A stretch of 64,000 bases of DNA, from assembly GCF_000497445.1 (NCBI RefSeq), contig NZ_CM002285.1, positions 2,343,516 through 2,407,515 of the forward strand, in the 5' to 3' direction. A program made the translations under genes and the position numbers. The notes under the pieces were generated by a model that saw only the letters and a program-made list of their open reading frames with translations, searched no databases and was not told the origin of the DNA. Shown here in pieces: positions 18,711 to 27,555 of this stretch; position 1 is the stretch's first letter, and each line of letters starts with the position of its first letter. This DNA is from Streptomyces roseochromogenus subsp. oscitans DS 12.976. GTDB taxonomy: Bacteria > Actinomycetota > Actinomycetes > Streptomycetales > Streptomycetaceae.

Positions 18711-18767
18711 TGCTGTGTCCGGGCCCGGGGCCGTGCCAGGCCGAGGGTGGGCCCCGGGCGCTTTCGC

Positions 18768-18811
18768 ATCGCGGGGTAGCCTGACCGGCGCCGGTCAGGC
18801 TACCCCGCGAT
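18768..18811. terminator. 44-bp perfect palindrome at the 3' end of the DinG-like gene
   Basis: Each half is 22 bases (ATCGCGGGGTAGCCTGACCG plus GC) with no loop, centred between 18789 and 18790. The right end overlaps the first base of the DinG-like stop codon on the minus strand. By position it can terminate both convergent transcripts, in addition to the separate lexA terminator. Its perfect symmetry is unusual. Confidence 0.8.
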
Positions 18812-20829
18812 CACTCCGCCCCGGTCGGCTGCGCTTCCGTCTCCTTCGCCGCAGCGTCGATCGCGGCGAGCGACTTGCGGACCTGGTTGCGATCCGTGGT
18901 GTACCAGAAGTCCGGCAGCGACGTCTTCAGATAGCTGCCATAGCGCGCGGTGGCCAGCCGCTGGTCCAGTACGGCGACCACGCCCCGGTCCCCCGACGCA
19001 CGGACGAGCCGGCCGGCGCCCTGGGCCATGAGCAGGGCCGCGTGTGTGGCGGCCACCGCCATGAAGCCGTTGCCGCCGGCGTCCTCCACCGCCTTCTGCC
19101 GGGCGCTCATCAACGGATCGTCGGGACGCGGGAACGGGATCTTGTCCATGACGACCAGCTGGCAGCTGGGACCCGGGACGTCCACGCCCTGCCACAGGGA
19201 CAGGGTGCCGAAGAGACAGGTCTTCGGGTCGGCCGCGAAGTTCTTGATCAGTTCGCCGAGGGTCTCCTCGCCCTGGAGCAGGATCGGGAACTCGGGGATC
19301 CGCGAGCGCAGTTCCTCCGCCGCGAGCTGCGCGGCCCGCATGGACGAGAACAGCCCGAGGGTGCGGCCCCCTGCCGCCTGGATGAGTTCGCTCAACTCGT
19401 CGAGCATGTCGGAGCGCTCGCCGTCCCGCGCCGGGCGCGAGAGATGCTTGGCGACGTAGAGGATGCCCTGCTTGCGGTAGTCGAAGGGTGAGCCGACGTC
19501 GACGCCCTTCCACTGCGGCAGATCCTCGCCCTCCGCACCCTCGGGGCCAAGTCCCAGGGAGGCTCCGACGCCGTTGAAGTCGCCGCCCAGCTTGAGGGTC
19601 GCCGAGGTGAGGACGACCGAGCGGTCCGCGAAAAGCTTCTCCCTGAGCAGACCCGAGACCGACATGGGAGCAACGCGCAGGGACGCGCCGAAGCGGTCGT
19701 GTCGTTCGTACCAGACGACGTCCCACTCGGAGCCGTTCAGGACCCGCTCCGCCACGTCGTGCACCGCCTCTACCGAGGCCAGCGCCTGCTTGCGGACCGC
19801 GTCCTCGTCCTGCACCGACTTGTCGCGCGTCGCGCCCATCGCGGAGATGACCGTCCGGGCGGCGTCCCGCAGCGCCATCAGGGCGTAGCCGAGGTCTTCC
19901 GGGATCTCCTCCAGACGGCCCGGCAGGGCCAGCTCCATCAGCCGCTCGAAGCCCTCGGCGGCCGTCTGGAGCTGGTCCGCAGCCTTCTCGTTGACCAGCT
20001 TGGCGGCGCGGCGCACCGCGCGATTGACCTGGCCGGGCGTGAGTTCGCCGGTCGCGACGCCGGTGACCCGGGAGACGAGTTCGTGGGCCTCGTCCACGAT
20101 CAGCACCTCGTGCTGCGGCAGCACCGGCGCGCCCTCGATGGCGTCGATGGCGAGCAGCGCGTGGTTCGTGACCACGACTTCGGCGAGCTTGGCGCGCTCG
20201 CGGGCCATCTCCGCGAAGCACTCGGCACCGTAGGCGCACTTCGACGCGCCCACACACTCGCGCGACGACACCGACACCTGCGCCCAGGCACGGTCCGACA
20301 CGCCCGGAGTGAGGTCGTCCCGGTCGCCGGTCTCCGTCTCGTCCGACCAGTCCCGCAGCCGCAGGAGGTCCTGGCCCAGCTTGCTCGTGGGGGCGGCGGC
20401 TTCGAACTGGTCGAAGAGTCCGTCCTCCTCGTCCTGCGGCATGCCCTCGTGCAGGCGGTGCAGGCACAGATAGTTCGACCGGCCCTTGAGCATCGCGAAC
20501 TCCGGGCGGCGGCGCAGCAGCGGATGCAGTGCGTCGACCGTGCGCGGCAGATCGCGCTCCACGAGCTGGCGCTGCAGTGCGAGGGTGGCCGTCGCCACGA
20601 CCACCCTCCCCCAGCCTTCGGCCGGGGGGACCCCCACCCCGTGCGCGAGCGCCGGCACGAGGTAGCCGAGCGACTTACCGGTGCCGGTGCCGGCCTGGAC
20701 CAGCAGATGGGATCCGTCGTCGATCGCTTCGGCGACCGCTTCAGCCATGGTCACCTGGCCGGGGCGCTCCGTGCCGCCGACAGCGGCGACGGCGGCGTGG
20801 AGGAGTTCGGGGAGTGAGGGCTTCGTCAT
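18811..20829 (-). CDS. DinG/XPD-family ATP-dependent DNA helicase
   Basis: 672 aa. Walker A is QAGTGTGKSLGYL near residue 45 and motif II is IVDEAHEL (DEAH). Four cysteines (YLCLHR, then SSRECVGASKCAYGAECF) match an iron-sulfur cluster domain inserted between the Walker motifs as in DinG/XPD. The C-terminal half ends with AQGAGRLVRASGDRG (motif VI). It is a 5'-3' helicase for damaged or structured DNA. A short insertion near residue 65-75 (VGVPPAEGWG) is encoded by a mini-palindrome. Convergent with lexA; no clear SOS box is seen upstream. Confidence 0.93.
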   Translation of the reverse strand: MTKPSLPELLHAAVAAVGGTERPGQVTMAEAVAEAIDDGSHLLVQAGTGTGKSLGYLVPALAHGVGVPPAEGWGRVVVATATLALQRQLVERDLPRTVDALHPLLRRRPEFAMLKGRSNYLCLHRLHEGMPQDEEDGLFDQFEAAAPTSKLGQDLLRLRDWSDETETGDRDDLTPGVSDRAWAQVSVSSRECVGASKCAYGAECFAEMARERAKLAEVVVTNHALLAIDAIEGAPVLPQHEVLIVDEAHELVSRVTGVATGELTPGQVNRAVRRAAKLVNEKAADQLQTAAEGFERLMELALPGRLEEIPEDLGYALMALRDAARTVISAMGATRDKSVQDEDAVRKQALASVEAVHDVAERVLNGSEWDVVWYERHDRFGASLRVAPMSVSGLLREKLFADRSVVLTSATLKLGGDFNGVGASLGLGPEGAEGEDLPQWKGVDVGSPFDYRKQGILYVAKHLSRPARDGERSDMLDELSELIQAAGGRTLGLFSSMRAAQLAAEELRSRIPEFPILLQGEETLGELIKNFAADPKTCLFGTLSLWQGVDVPGPSCQLVVMDKIPFPRPDDPLMSARQKAVEDAGGNGFMAVAATHAALLMAQGAGRLVRASGDRGVVAVLDQRLATARYGSYLKTSLPDFWYTTDRNQVRKSLAAIDAAAKETEAQPTGAE
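20601..20640. repeat. Mini-palindromic element inserted in the DinG-like coding sequence
   Basis: TCCCCCAGCCTTCGGCCGGG, followed by GGGA and a C-rich run, forms a hairpin of a type scattered in Streptomyces genomes. Here it lies inside the coding frame and adds about 10 residues (VGVPPAEGWG) between Walker A and motif Ia without breaking the frame. Confidence 0.6.
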
Positions 20830-21103
20830 AGCCCGACCACCCTACGGCCCGGCACTGACAATCGGGCGGTCAAGGCAGGAAGGCGGGGCGGGGTCACGGT
20901 CGGGCTCCTGAGCGGAATGAGGGTCGCGGAAGGGTGGACTTTTCTCAGGTTTCCCGGGCCGGTGAGACTGCTGGGGCACCTCGCGTTCCCCGGCATACCC
21001 CGCTGTCCCGGGCTCCACGGGTTTCTCCGAGATTTTCTCCGGTCGGGCGGGAACCCCGCCGGCTCGGGACACGTTCAATCTGTGAAGACGTCGTCACTCA
21101 GCG

Positions 21104-21913
21104 CTACAAGACATCGCGCAGGACACGGTCCCGGATCATGAGGGCGGCCCGCTTGCCGGGCAGGTCGACCTCGTCCGCGAATCGGAATCCGGCGCTCAGG
21201 AACGCCGCGACGGAGGGGGTGTTGCGAAGATCGGGCTCTGCTACGACCCGTGCGCATGCGGGACGCCGGTCGAGGATCAGGTCGGCCACGGCCCGGAGCA
21301 GGGCGGATCCCAGCCCACGCCCGCGGTCCGGGGCCGCACCGACGAGAAGGTGGATCCCGGTGTCATGCGGACGGGCCGGAAAGCGGCGGGCCAGCGGATC
21401 CAGGTCCGCCCGGTAGATCTCCCAGTAGCTCATCGGTGTGCCCTCCAGCACGCCTAGACACGGCACGCTGCGTCCGTCCCCGTCGAGCTGCGCGCGCAGA
21501 TGGTCCTCCGTCCGGTTCCGGGGCCCGGCCAGCTCCCAGAAAGGCGCGACGGCGGGGTCGTTCATCCACCGATGGATGAGCGGCAGGTCTTCATCGATGC
21601 ACACGGGCTGAAGTTGAAAGGAGCCGACAGGGGTGACCACCGAACCCCACGTATGGAGCTGGTCCAAGAGGTAGGCCGTCCCTCCGGCGAAGAGGGCGAG
21701 GAACTCGGTGGGCAGCTGCAGGTCCAGCGTGTCCTCGCAGTCCCCGTCGTCGTCCTCGATGGCGAACCCGGTGAACGGTGCGGCCCGTCTGCTGCCCGTG
21801 CCGTCCATTCGGGGGCCGCCGGCATCCCGGAGAACAGGGGCACCCGGGTGGACGGAGGCGCCCGGATGGGCAGGGTCGGCGCCGGGGCCGACGTTCGCGT
21901 CGGTGGGAGGCAC
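21104..21913 (-). CDS. GNAT acyltransferase of siderophore type (AlcB/IucB-like)
   Basis: 269 aa from GTG (VPPTDANVGPG) with GAGAGGAG upstream. The first 70 residues are Pro/Gly-rich. The domain has PLIHRWMNDPAVAPFWELAG, MSYWEIYRADLDPLA, then DRGRGLGSALLRAV (acetyl-CoA loop) and VVAEPDLRNTPSVAAFLSAG. Relatives acylate the N6-hydroxyl group of hydroxylysine or similar amines in siderophore assembly. It is the third gene of the aminotransferase-IucA/IucC-GNAT operon, 68 bases after its partner. Confidence 0.88.
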   Translation of the reverse strand: MPPTDANVGPGADPAHPGASVHPGAPVLRDAGGPRMDGTGSRRAAPFTGFAIEDDDGDCEDTLDLQLPTEFLALFAGGTAYLLDQLHTWGSVVTPVGSFQLQPVCIDEDLPLIHRWMNDPAVAPFWELAGPRNRTEDHLRAQLDGDGRSVPCLGVLEGTPMSYWEIYRADLDPLARRFPARPHDTGIHLLVGAAPDRGRGLGSALLRAVADLILDRRPACARVVAEPDLRNTPSVAAFLSAGFRFADEVDLPGKRAALMIRDRVLRDVL

Positions 21914-21981
21914 AGTGCGCTCCTCTCAGGAGACGAGGTGGGTCAGGCTCCTCGGAAGTGCGGGGAGACGGGGCAATTCGC

Positions 21982-24051
21982 TCAGGAATGAAGGGGGTTG
22001 GCGATGGTGACATAGACGGACTGGGTGTCGACCGGGCCGACGAGTTCGTCGAGACCGTGCAGCCGGGTCAGCAGATTGGCCTTGCAGCGCAGGACGGGCG
22101 AGTCGAGCAGGCGGCGGGGCAGTGGGGTGCGCAGTGCGGCGGGTCCTGCGGCGACATCCGTAAGGAAGCGGCGGAAGGCCGCGAGGAGGAGTCGCTCGTC
22201 GGCAAGGCGCTGGGAGCCGAACGCACCGATCAGACCGAGCACATTGTTGATGGCGAGGTAGTAGGCGAAGCGTTCGTCGGTGACCTCGTCGGAGACGAAG
22301 GTGTCGCTGCGCTCGCCGATACCTGGCAGCCGGGCATCCAGTTCGGTGCGCCGGGACTCGCGGAAGTAGTAGCCCTGGTTGTCGCGGTAGCGGCCGCCGG
22401 CGGGCCAGCCGGCGCGGTCGAGCAGGAGCAGCGTGTTCTGCTGGTGGGCTTCGAGGGCGATGCCGGCCTCGCTGTCCAGCCAGAGCACGGGACGGACCAC
22501 CTGCTCCAGGTACCGGAGAAACCACTCCACGGCAACGGCACCGACGGGCCGGCCGGTGCGCGCGGCGAGCCGCCCGACGAGTTGGGCCAGCCGGGAGTGG
22601 ATCGGCCAAGCGGGCTGCTGAGTCGGGGAGTTGGTGCCGGGTTCGGAAACGGGCCGGGGCGAGACGAGTCCGGCGACGCAGCCGACATCGTCGGTCGGCG
22701 CGAACGGATTGTGCCTGATCAGTACGTCGAACCCGGTGACGGGCCGCCTGTCCGGACCGTCGACGGCGAGCCAGGCCGGGTCGCGGACGATGTCGAAGGA
22801 GGGGTGTACGGCCTGCCACTGCTTGGACAGGCCGGTGCGCAGCAGCCGGTGCACCTCGACTCCCCGATGGAGTTCCTTGCGCAGGTTCTCCCGGCGGGAG
22901 TTGGTGATGCGCAGGCCGAGCGACAGCTTGAGCATCGCAGGGACACCGGATCGGTGGACCGTGCGGACGGAGGAGGTGGGATGCCAGCAGGGCCCGAGGG
23001 GGCCGAGGTCGCGGAGGAGGCCCGAGTCGAGCAGGGCGGCGACGGGTGCGCGGTGGCGCAGCTCGCGAGCCTGCCACGGATGCAGGGGAAGAGCGGCGTA
23101 GCCGTCGGGCAGCGGGAGACCGGTTTCGGCGAGGCGCCGGGTGAGGTGGTCGGCGGGGACGGGGCGGCCGCGCTCGGTCCATGCCGAATCGGTGACGAGG
23201 AGGGAGGGGGAGACAGCCATCCAGTGCAGGGGAAAGGAGCCGCGCAACTCTGGTGAGTACAGACGGGTTTCGGCCTCGGTCAGGCCGTCCCGGCTCTTGG
23301 GGGTCGGGTGCAGGGGATGTCCGAGGAGGAGGGCCTGCTCGGCGGAGAGGAAGAGGTCGGGGCCGTCGGCGGGGTCCTCGCGCCGGTCGTGGATGAAGGT
23401 CGCGGTGCGGCGGACGGAGTCGGCCACCCGGGCCACGAGGTCGACGTCGCCGTCGTAGCCGTGGCCATGGTCGCAGCCGTCATGGCTGTGACCGTCACGC
23501 CCGTGGCCGTCGTGGCCGGGGTCGTCGTGGGCGGGGTCATGGCCGTCGCGCCTGCAGCCGTCGTCGCCGAGGCTGTCGGCGGTGGGGTTCTGGGTGCGGG
23601 AGCTGCTGCCCGGGTCGCCGGTCGTCTCCCGAGTGAGCAGCGCCGCCAAAGTGACGGCGTCTACGGCGGGGGCGGCTTCAGGGGCGCTGACCAGGCGCGG
23701 TGGGCCGAAGCGGTGCCAGCCGGTCGGTGACCAGTAGCGGACCGGCACGAGCAGGGCGGTGCCGCTGGCCGGGAGCGGGACGTGGAGGATGCCGTTGACG
23801 GGGGCGGCGAGGCTGGTCTCGCGTACCCAGCACCGCAACAGGTTCTCCACGGCGGCGGCCTGGGCTGCGGTGCGCGGGTCGGGGTGTTCCAGCAGCTCGG
23901 CGCCGGGCTCGGTCACTCGGGTGAGATCCGCGGTGCGCCTCTTCTGCGGGGGAACCGACTCGGCGAGCGGCACGGGAGAGGCCGGGGTGCCGGAGTCTCC
24001 CTGTTCGTCGGGGGCACCGGAGCTGCCGTCGGGAGTGGGGGTGGCGTTCAT
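21982..24051 (-). CDS. IucA/IucC-family NRPS-independent siderophore synthetase
   Basis: 689 aa, about 80-100 longer than usual. It condenses citrate or a related carboxylate with amines or alcohols using ATP. Family motifs: GHPLHPTPKSRDGL, ALPLHPWQARELRH, TSSVRTVHRSGVPAMLKLSL, GLRITNSRREN, LEAHQQNTLLLLD and YRDNQGYYFRESRR. Two additions are a disordered N-terminal stretch and an insert at residues 162-201 with eight His, many Asp/Gly and two Cys. It is the middle gene of a three-gene operon. The product is unknown. Confidence 0.93.
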   Translation of the reverse strand: MNATPTPDGSSGAPDEQGDSGTPASPVPLAESVPPQKRRTADLTRVTEPGAELLEHPDPRTAAQAAAVENLLRCWVRETSLAAPVNGILHVPLPASGTALLVPVRYWSPTGWHRFGPPRLVSAPEAAPAVDAVTLAALLTRETTGDPGSSSRTQNPTADSLGDDGCRRDGHDPAHDDPGHDGHGRDGHSHDGCDHGHGYDGDVDLVARVADSVRRTATFIHDRREDPADGPDLFLSAEQALLLGHPLHPTPKSRDGLTEAETRLYSPELRGSFPLHWMAVSPSLLVTDSAWTERGRPVPADHLTRRLAETGLPLPDGYAALPLHPWQARELRHRAPVAALLDSGLLRDLGPLGPCWHPTSSVRTVHRSGVPAMLKLSLGLRITNSRRENLRKELHRGVEVHRLLRTGLSKQWQAVHPSFDIVRDPAWLAVDGPDRRPVTGFDVLIRHNPFAPTDDVGCVAGLVSPRPVSEPGTNSPTQQPAWPIHSRLAQLVGRLAARTGRPVGAVAVEWFLRYLEQVVRPVLWLDSEAGIALEAHQQNTLLLLDRAGWPAGGRYRDNQGYYFRESRRTELDARLPGIGERSDTFVSDEVTDERFAYYLAINNVLGLIGAFGSQRLADERLLLAAFRRFLTDVAAGPAALRTPLPRRLLDSPVLRCKANLLTRLHGLDELVGPVDTQSVYVTIANPLHS

Positions 24052-24222
24052 GACGACTCCTCGTGGCCGACTGGGTGGTGCGGGGCTCGTGCTGCCGCTC
24101 GGTCGTCCTTCCCCGTTGCCGGCAGTTGTCTCGGTGGCCTCGGTGGCGTCGACGGTGGGGTCGGATGCGGCGGAGGACCAGGTCGGCGGGGAGAGCGGGC
24201 GGGCACGAGAGGGCTGGGGCTG

Positions 24223-25677
24223 TCAGCCGGTGGGCTGGGCAGGGCCGTGGTGTGGGCTGCGGTGTGGGCCGTGTTCCTCGTGCGTGCGGGCCACCGCCGC
24301 GACCGCGTCCGCCAGGCGGTCCAGAACGGCTGCCGCCTGCTCGTCGCTGATCGTGAGCGGGGGAAGCAGCCGGACCACGGCCGAGTGACGACCGCCGAGT
24401 TCGACGATCAATCCGCGCTGGAGACACTCCCGCTGAACGGCCGCGGCGAGTTCGGGCGCGGCCGGGTGCGGGGTGCGGGTGGGCTCCGGGCCGGAGGATG
24501 TGAGGTGATGGTCGTCGGGTGCGGCTCGGGCGCCTTCCGGGTCCACCAGCTCGACCCCGATCATCAGCCCACGCCCCCGTACCTCCCCCACGCACGCGAA
24601 CGTGTCGGCCAGCTCCCCGAGTTGACCGAGCATGCGGGCGCCGAGGGCGGCGGCTCGTTCGGCGAGCCTGTTCTCCCGCACATGGGTGAGGGTCGCGGTG
24701 CCCGCCGCCATGGCGAGTTGGTTGCCGCGGAAGGTTCCCGCGTGGGCGCCGGGTTGCCAGACGTCGAGATCGTCGCGGTAGACGATCACGGCCAGCGGGA
24801 GGCTGCCGCCGATGGCTTTGGACAGGACCATGACGTCGGGGGTGATGCCGCTGTGGTCGACGGCCCAGAAGGCGCCCGTCCTGCCGACACCGGTCTGGAT
24901 CTCGTCGGCGATCAGCGGGATGGACCGGGCCGCGGTGAGCTGCCGCATACGGCGCAGCCAGTCGTCCGGTCCGGGGATCACTCCGCCCTCGCCCTGGACG
25001 GGTTCGAGGATCATCCCGGCGGGCAGGGGCACGCCCGACTTGGGGTCGTCGAGGAGGGACTCGGTCCAGCGGGCGGCGAGTTCGGCGCCGCGCGGTCCGC
25101 CGACACCGAAGGGACAGCGGTAGTCCTGCGGATACGGCAGCCGGGCGACCCGGGTGTCACGGGCGCCGCCGGAAGCGGCCAGGGCGCCGGCGGTCATGCC
25201 GTGGTAGGCACCGGTGAAGGCGAACAGGCCGGTGCGGCCGGTCGCGGCCCGGACCAGTTTGAGGGCGGCCTCCACGGCGTCGGTTCCGGCCGGCCCGCAG
25301 AACTGCACCCGGGCGCGGTCGGCGAGACCTGGCGGAAGGGTGCGGAACAGCTCGGTGATGAAGGCGTCCTTGACAGGGGTCGCCAGGTCGAGGACGGAGA
25401 GGGGAGCGCCGGAGTCGAGGACCCTGCGGATGGCTTCCAGCACGACAGGATGGTTGTGGCCGAGGGCGAGTGTGCCGGCGCCGGAGAGGCAGTCGAGATA
25501 GCGGCGCCCGTCGGCTCCCTCGATGGTGAACCCTCGCGCCCGGACCGGGACGATGGGCAGGGCCCGGGCATAGGTGCGGGCGGAGGATTCACGCGCCGAC
25601 TGGCGTCTGAGGATCCCCTCGTGCACAGCCGGCGCTTCCCCGGGCATGCCTCCAGCCATCGACTCCGTAACGGCCAC
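24223..25677 (-). CDS. Class III PLP aminotransferase (diaminobutyrate-2-oxoglutarate type)
   Basis: 484 aa from GTG (VAVTESMAGG), chosen because GGGGAGGA lies nine bases upstream. The longer GTG start at 25719 has none. Motifs: DCLSGAGTLALGHNHP, TGAYHGMTAGALA, LIADEIQTGVGRTG and VMVLSKAIGGSLPLAV, where the lysine binds PLP. Relatives make 2,4-diaminobutyrate as a precursor of diaminopropane or diaminobutane-type siderophores. It is first in the operon before the IucA/IucC and GNAT genes. No iron-regulator (DmdR/IdeR) box was recognised upstream. A His/Pro-rich tail ends the protein. Confidence 0.9.
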   Translation of the reverse strand: MAVTESMAGGMPGEAPAVHEGILRRQSARESSARTYARALPIVPVRARGFTIEGADGRRYLDCLSGAGTLALGHNHPVVLEAIRRVLDSGAPLSVLDLATPVKDAFITELFRTLPPGLADRARVQFCGPAGTDAVEAALKLVRAATGRTGLFAFTGAYHGMTAGALAASGGARDTRVARLPYPQDYRCPFGVGGPRGAELAARWTESLLDDPKSGVPLPAGMILEPVQGEGGVIPGPDDWLRRMRQLTAARSIPLIADEIQTGVGRTGAFWAVDHSGITPDVMVLSKAIGGSLPLAVIVYRDDLDVWQPGAHAGTFRGNQLAMAAGTATLTHVRENRLAERAAALGARMLGQLGELADTFACVGEVRGRGLMIGVELVDPEGARAAPDDHHLTSSGPEPTRTPHPAAPELAAAVQRECLQRGLIVELGGRHSAVVRLLPPLTISDEQAAAVLDRLADAVAAVARTHEEHGPHRSPHHGPAQPTG

Positions 25678-26110
25678 CGGTCGCTGTCCTCCCCGCTGTT
25701 CAGAGGCGAGTTGATCCACGGGGACCGGGTGCAGGCAGCTGGCCCCCCACCGCTACAACCGTGGACCGTTCGACGGGTTACGGGTTCCGGCAAGATCGTT
25801 TCCAAGGCGGGGAGATGACACGTTTCACAAGGCACCGCAGGAGGGCGGACTGGCGGAGGGGGGAAGAGCCCTTGGATCACGGGGGGTTGCGGCGAAGGGG
25901 CGCCAAATCGGTAAATCTATGGAGGACTGGCCAGGTCAGACGGCTTGTAGCCGAACCGTTGCCGTTCCGTCGGAACTCCCCCACAGCAAGCGCATAGTCT
26001 GGGACGCCGTTCCCAGACGGTCGTGAGACCGGCATGAACTCACCATGAGTTCGCGGCCGGTGGCGCGGCCGAAGCGCCGAATTCCTTCACAGCAGGGGGA
26101 GTACAAGAGC

Positions 26111-27334
26111 ATGCGATCCATACGACCGTCGTTCACTGTTCGGCGAGAGAGGGGCACCCGCCGCACCTCCACCTCGCTCGCGGCGGTCACCCTCGCCTCG
26201 GCGCTGGCACTGACCGCCACCGCCTGCAACGGCGACGACAACGCCGACGGCAAGCCGACCGCCTCAGCGACCGCAGCCGGTGCCGGCGACGGCAAGATCA
26301 GGATCCCGGACGACCTCAAGCAGAAGCTCAAGGAACACGGGATCGACCTCGACAAGTGGAAGAACGGCGCCTGGAAGAACTGGAACAAGCAGGACTGGCT
26401 GCGCGAGGCCAACGACTTCATCAACCCGATCATCAAGGGCCTGTGGGACCCGAACCGGATGCGCCACGCCAACGACCCGAACAAGGGTGTCAAGGACAAC
26501 GACATCTCCGGTGACCAGGGCGTGACGGACCCGACCCCGCAGCCGGTGAAGGCTCAGGCCGTCGCGCCGCCGTACCACACCAACGCAGCCACCTCGGGCA
26601 AGGTGTTCTTCGACTCCCCCGAGGGTCACATGGTGTGCTCGGGCACGGTCGTGGAGGACCCCGCGCACCCGGGCAAGTCCAACCTGGTCTGGACGGCGGG
26701 TCACTGTGTGCACGCCGGCAAGAACGGCGGCTGGTACCGCAATATGGCGTTCGTGCCGTCGTACAACAACTCCGGCAAGCCGGCCGCCCAGCTGCAGAAT
26801 GCCAGCAGGTCCGAGATCGCCCCGTTGGGCGTCTGGTGGGCCGACGCGGCGCAGACCTCGCAGCAGTGGATCGACCAGGGCGGTGAGACCGGCGGCAACG
26901 GTGCCTCGTACGACTACGCGGTGATCCATGTGACGCCGGAGCAGGGCAACGGCGGCAAGTCGCTGGAGGAGACGGTCGGCGGGGCGCTGCCGGTGAACTT
27001 CAACGCGCCTGCCGTGCCGAAGGTCAGCACCATCACCGCGTCCGGTTATCCGGAGGCGGCGCCGTTCGACGGTCAGCTGCTGTACCAGTGCAAGGACAAG
27101 CCGGGCCGGCTGTCCATCAACAAGGCGGACCCGACGATGTACCGGATCGGCTGCACGATGACGGCGGGCTCCTCCGGAGGTGGCTGGGTGGAGACCGGTG
27201 CGGACGGCAAGCCGGCGCTCGTTTCCAACACGTCCATCGGTCCGGTGAGTTCGGGGTGGCTGGCCGGTCCGCGGTTTGGTGACGTGGCCAAGGGTGTGTA
27301 TCAGTCGGTGAGCAAGAAGTTCGCCGGGCAGTAA
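26111..27334 (+). CDS. Secreted trypsin-like serine protease, probable lipoprotein
   Basis: 407 aa from ATG (MRSIRPSFTVRRERG) with a GGGGAG site. It has a basic N-terminus, a hydrophobic core and a lipobox LTATACNG near residue 40, so it is likely anchored outside the membrane. Catalytic triad candidates: His in VWTAGHCVHAG, Asp in GASYDYAVIHV and Ser in MTAGSSGGGWV. A Lys/Trp-rich helical pro-region (KQKLKEHGIDLDKWKNGAWK) precedes the domain. A monocistronic gene with a strong terminator. Confidence 0.92.
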   Translation: MRSIRPSFTVRRERGTRRTSTSLAAVTLASALALTATACNGDDNADGKPTASATAAGAGDGKIRIPDDLKQKLKEHGIDLDKWKNGAWKNWNKQDWLREANDFINPIIKGLWDPNRMRHANDPNKGVKDNDISGDQGVTDPTPQPVKAQAVAPPYHTNAATSGKVFFDSPEGHMVCSGTVVEDPAHPGKSNLVWTAGHCVHAGKNGGWYRNMAFVPSYNNSGKPAAQLQNASRSEIAPLGVWWADAAQTSQQWIDQGGETGGNGASYDYAVIHVTPEQGNGGKSLEETVGGALPVNFNAPAVPKVSTITASGYPEAAPFDGQLLYQCKDKPGRLSINKADPTMYRIGCTMTAGSSGGGWVETGADGKPALVSNTSIGPVSSGWLAGPRFGDVAKGVYQSVSKKFAGQ

Positions 27335-27362
27335 GGGCGGTTGGCTTCGCCATCTCGTCTGC

Positions 27363-27411
27363 GGGGGGGCGGCCCATCGGCGGCCAACGGTCGTCGCTGG
27401 GCCGCCCCCCC
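27363..27411 (+). terminator. Terminator after the protease gene
   Basis: Perfect 14-bp stem GGGGGGGCGGCCCA with its complement at 27398-27411, loop 21 bases, about 30 bases after the stop. It is followed (about 27412-27445) by a C5/G5-flanked mini-palindromic sequence, AAGTTCTCGGCTTCGCTCGA, of a type common in Streptomyces. Confidence 0.85.
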
Positions 27412-27499
27412 CAAGTTCTCGGCTTCGCTCGAACCCGGGGGAGCCCGATCGTGGCGGAGCCGCATATCGATACGGCCCCGCGCCCCTTAGGGGGCGCTG

Positions 27500-27540
27500 A
27501 AGGCCCGCCCCCTAGAAAGCGCCAACAGGGAGCGGGCCTT
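27500..27540 (-). terminator. Terminator after hflX
   Basis: AAGGCCCGC (27500-27508) pairs with GCGGGCCTT (27532-27540), 16 bases beyond the hflX stop. Confidence 0.7.
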
Positions 27541-27555
27541 CGTCATGCCTTGTCG

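Noticed and set aside
25678..26110. Iron-regulator (DmdR/IdeR) box for the siderophore operon
   Set aside because: No TTAGGTTAGGC-type palindrome was found in the intergenic sequence.
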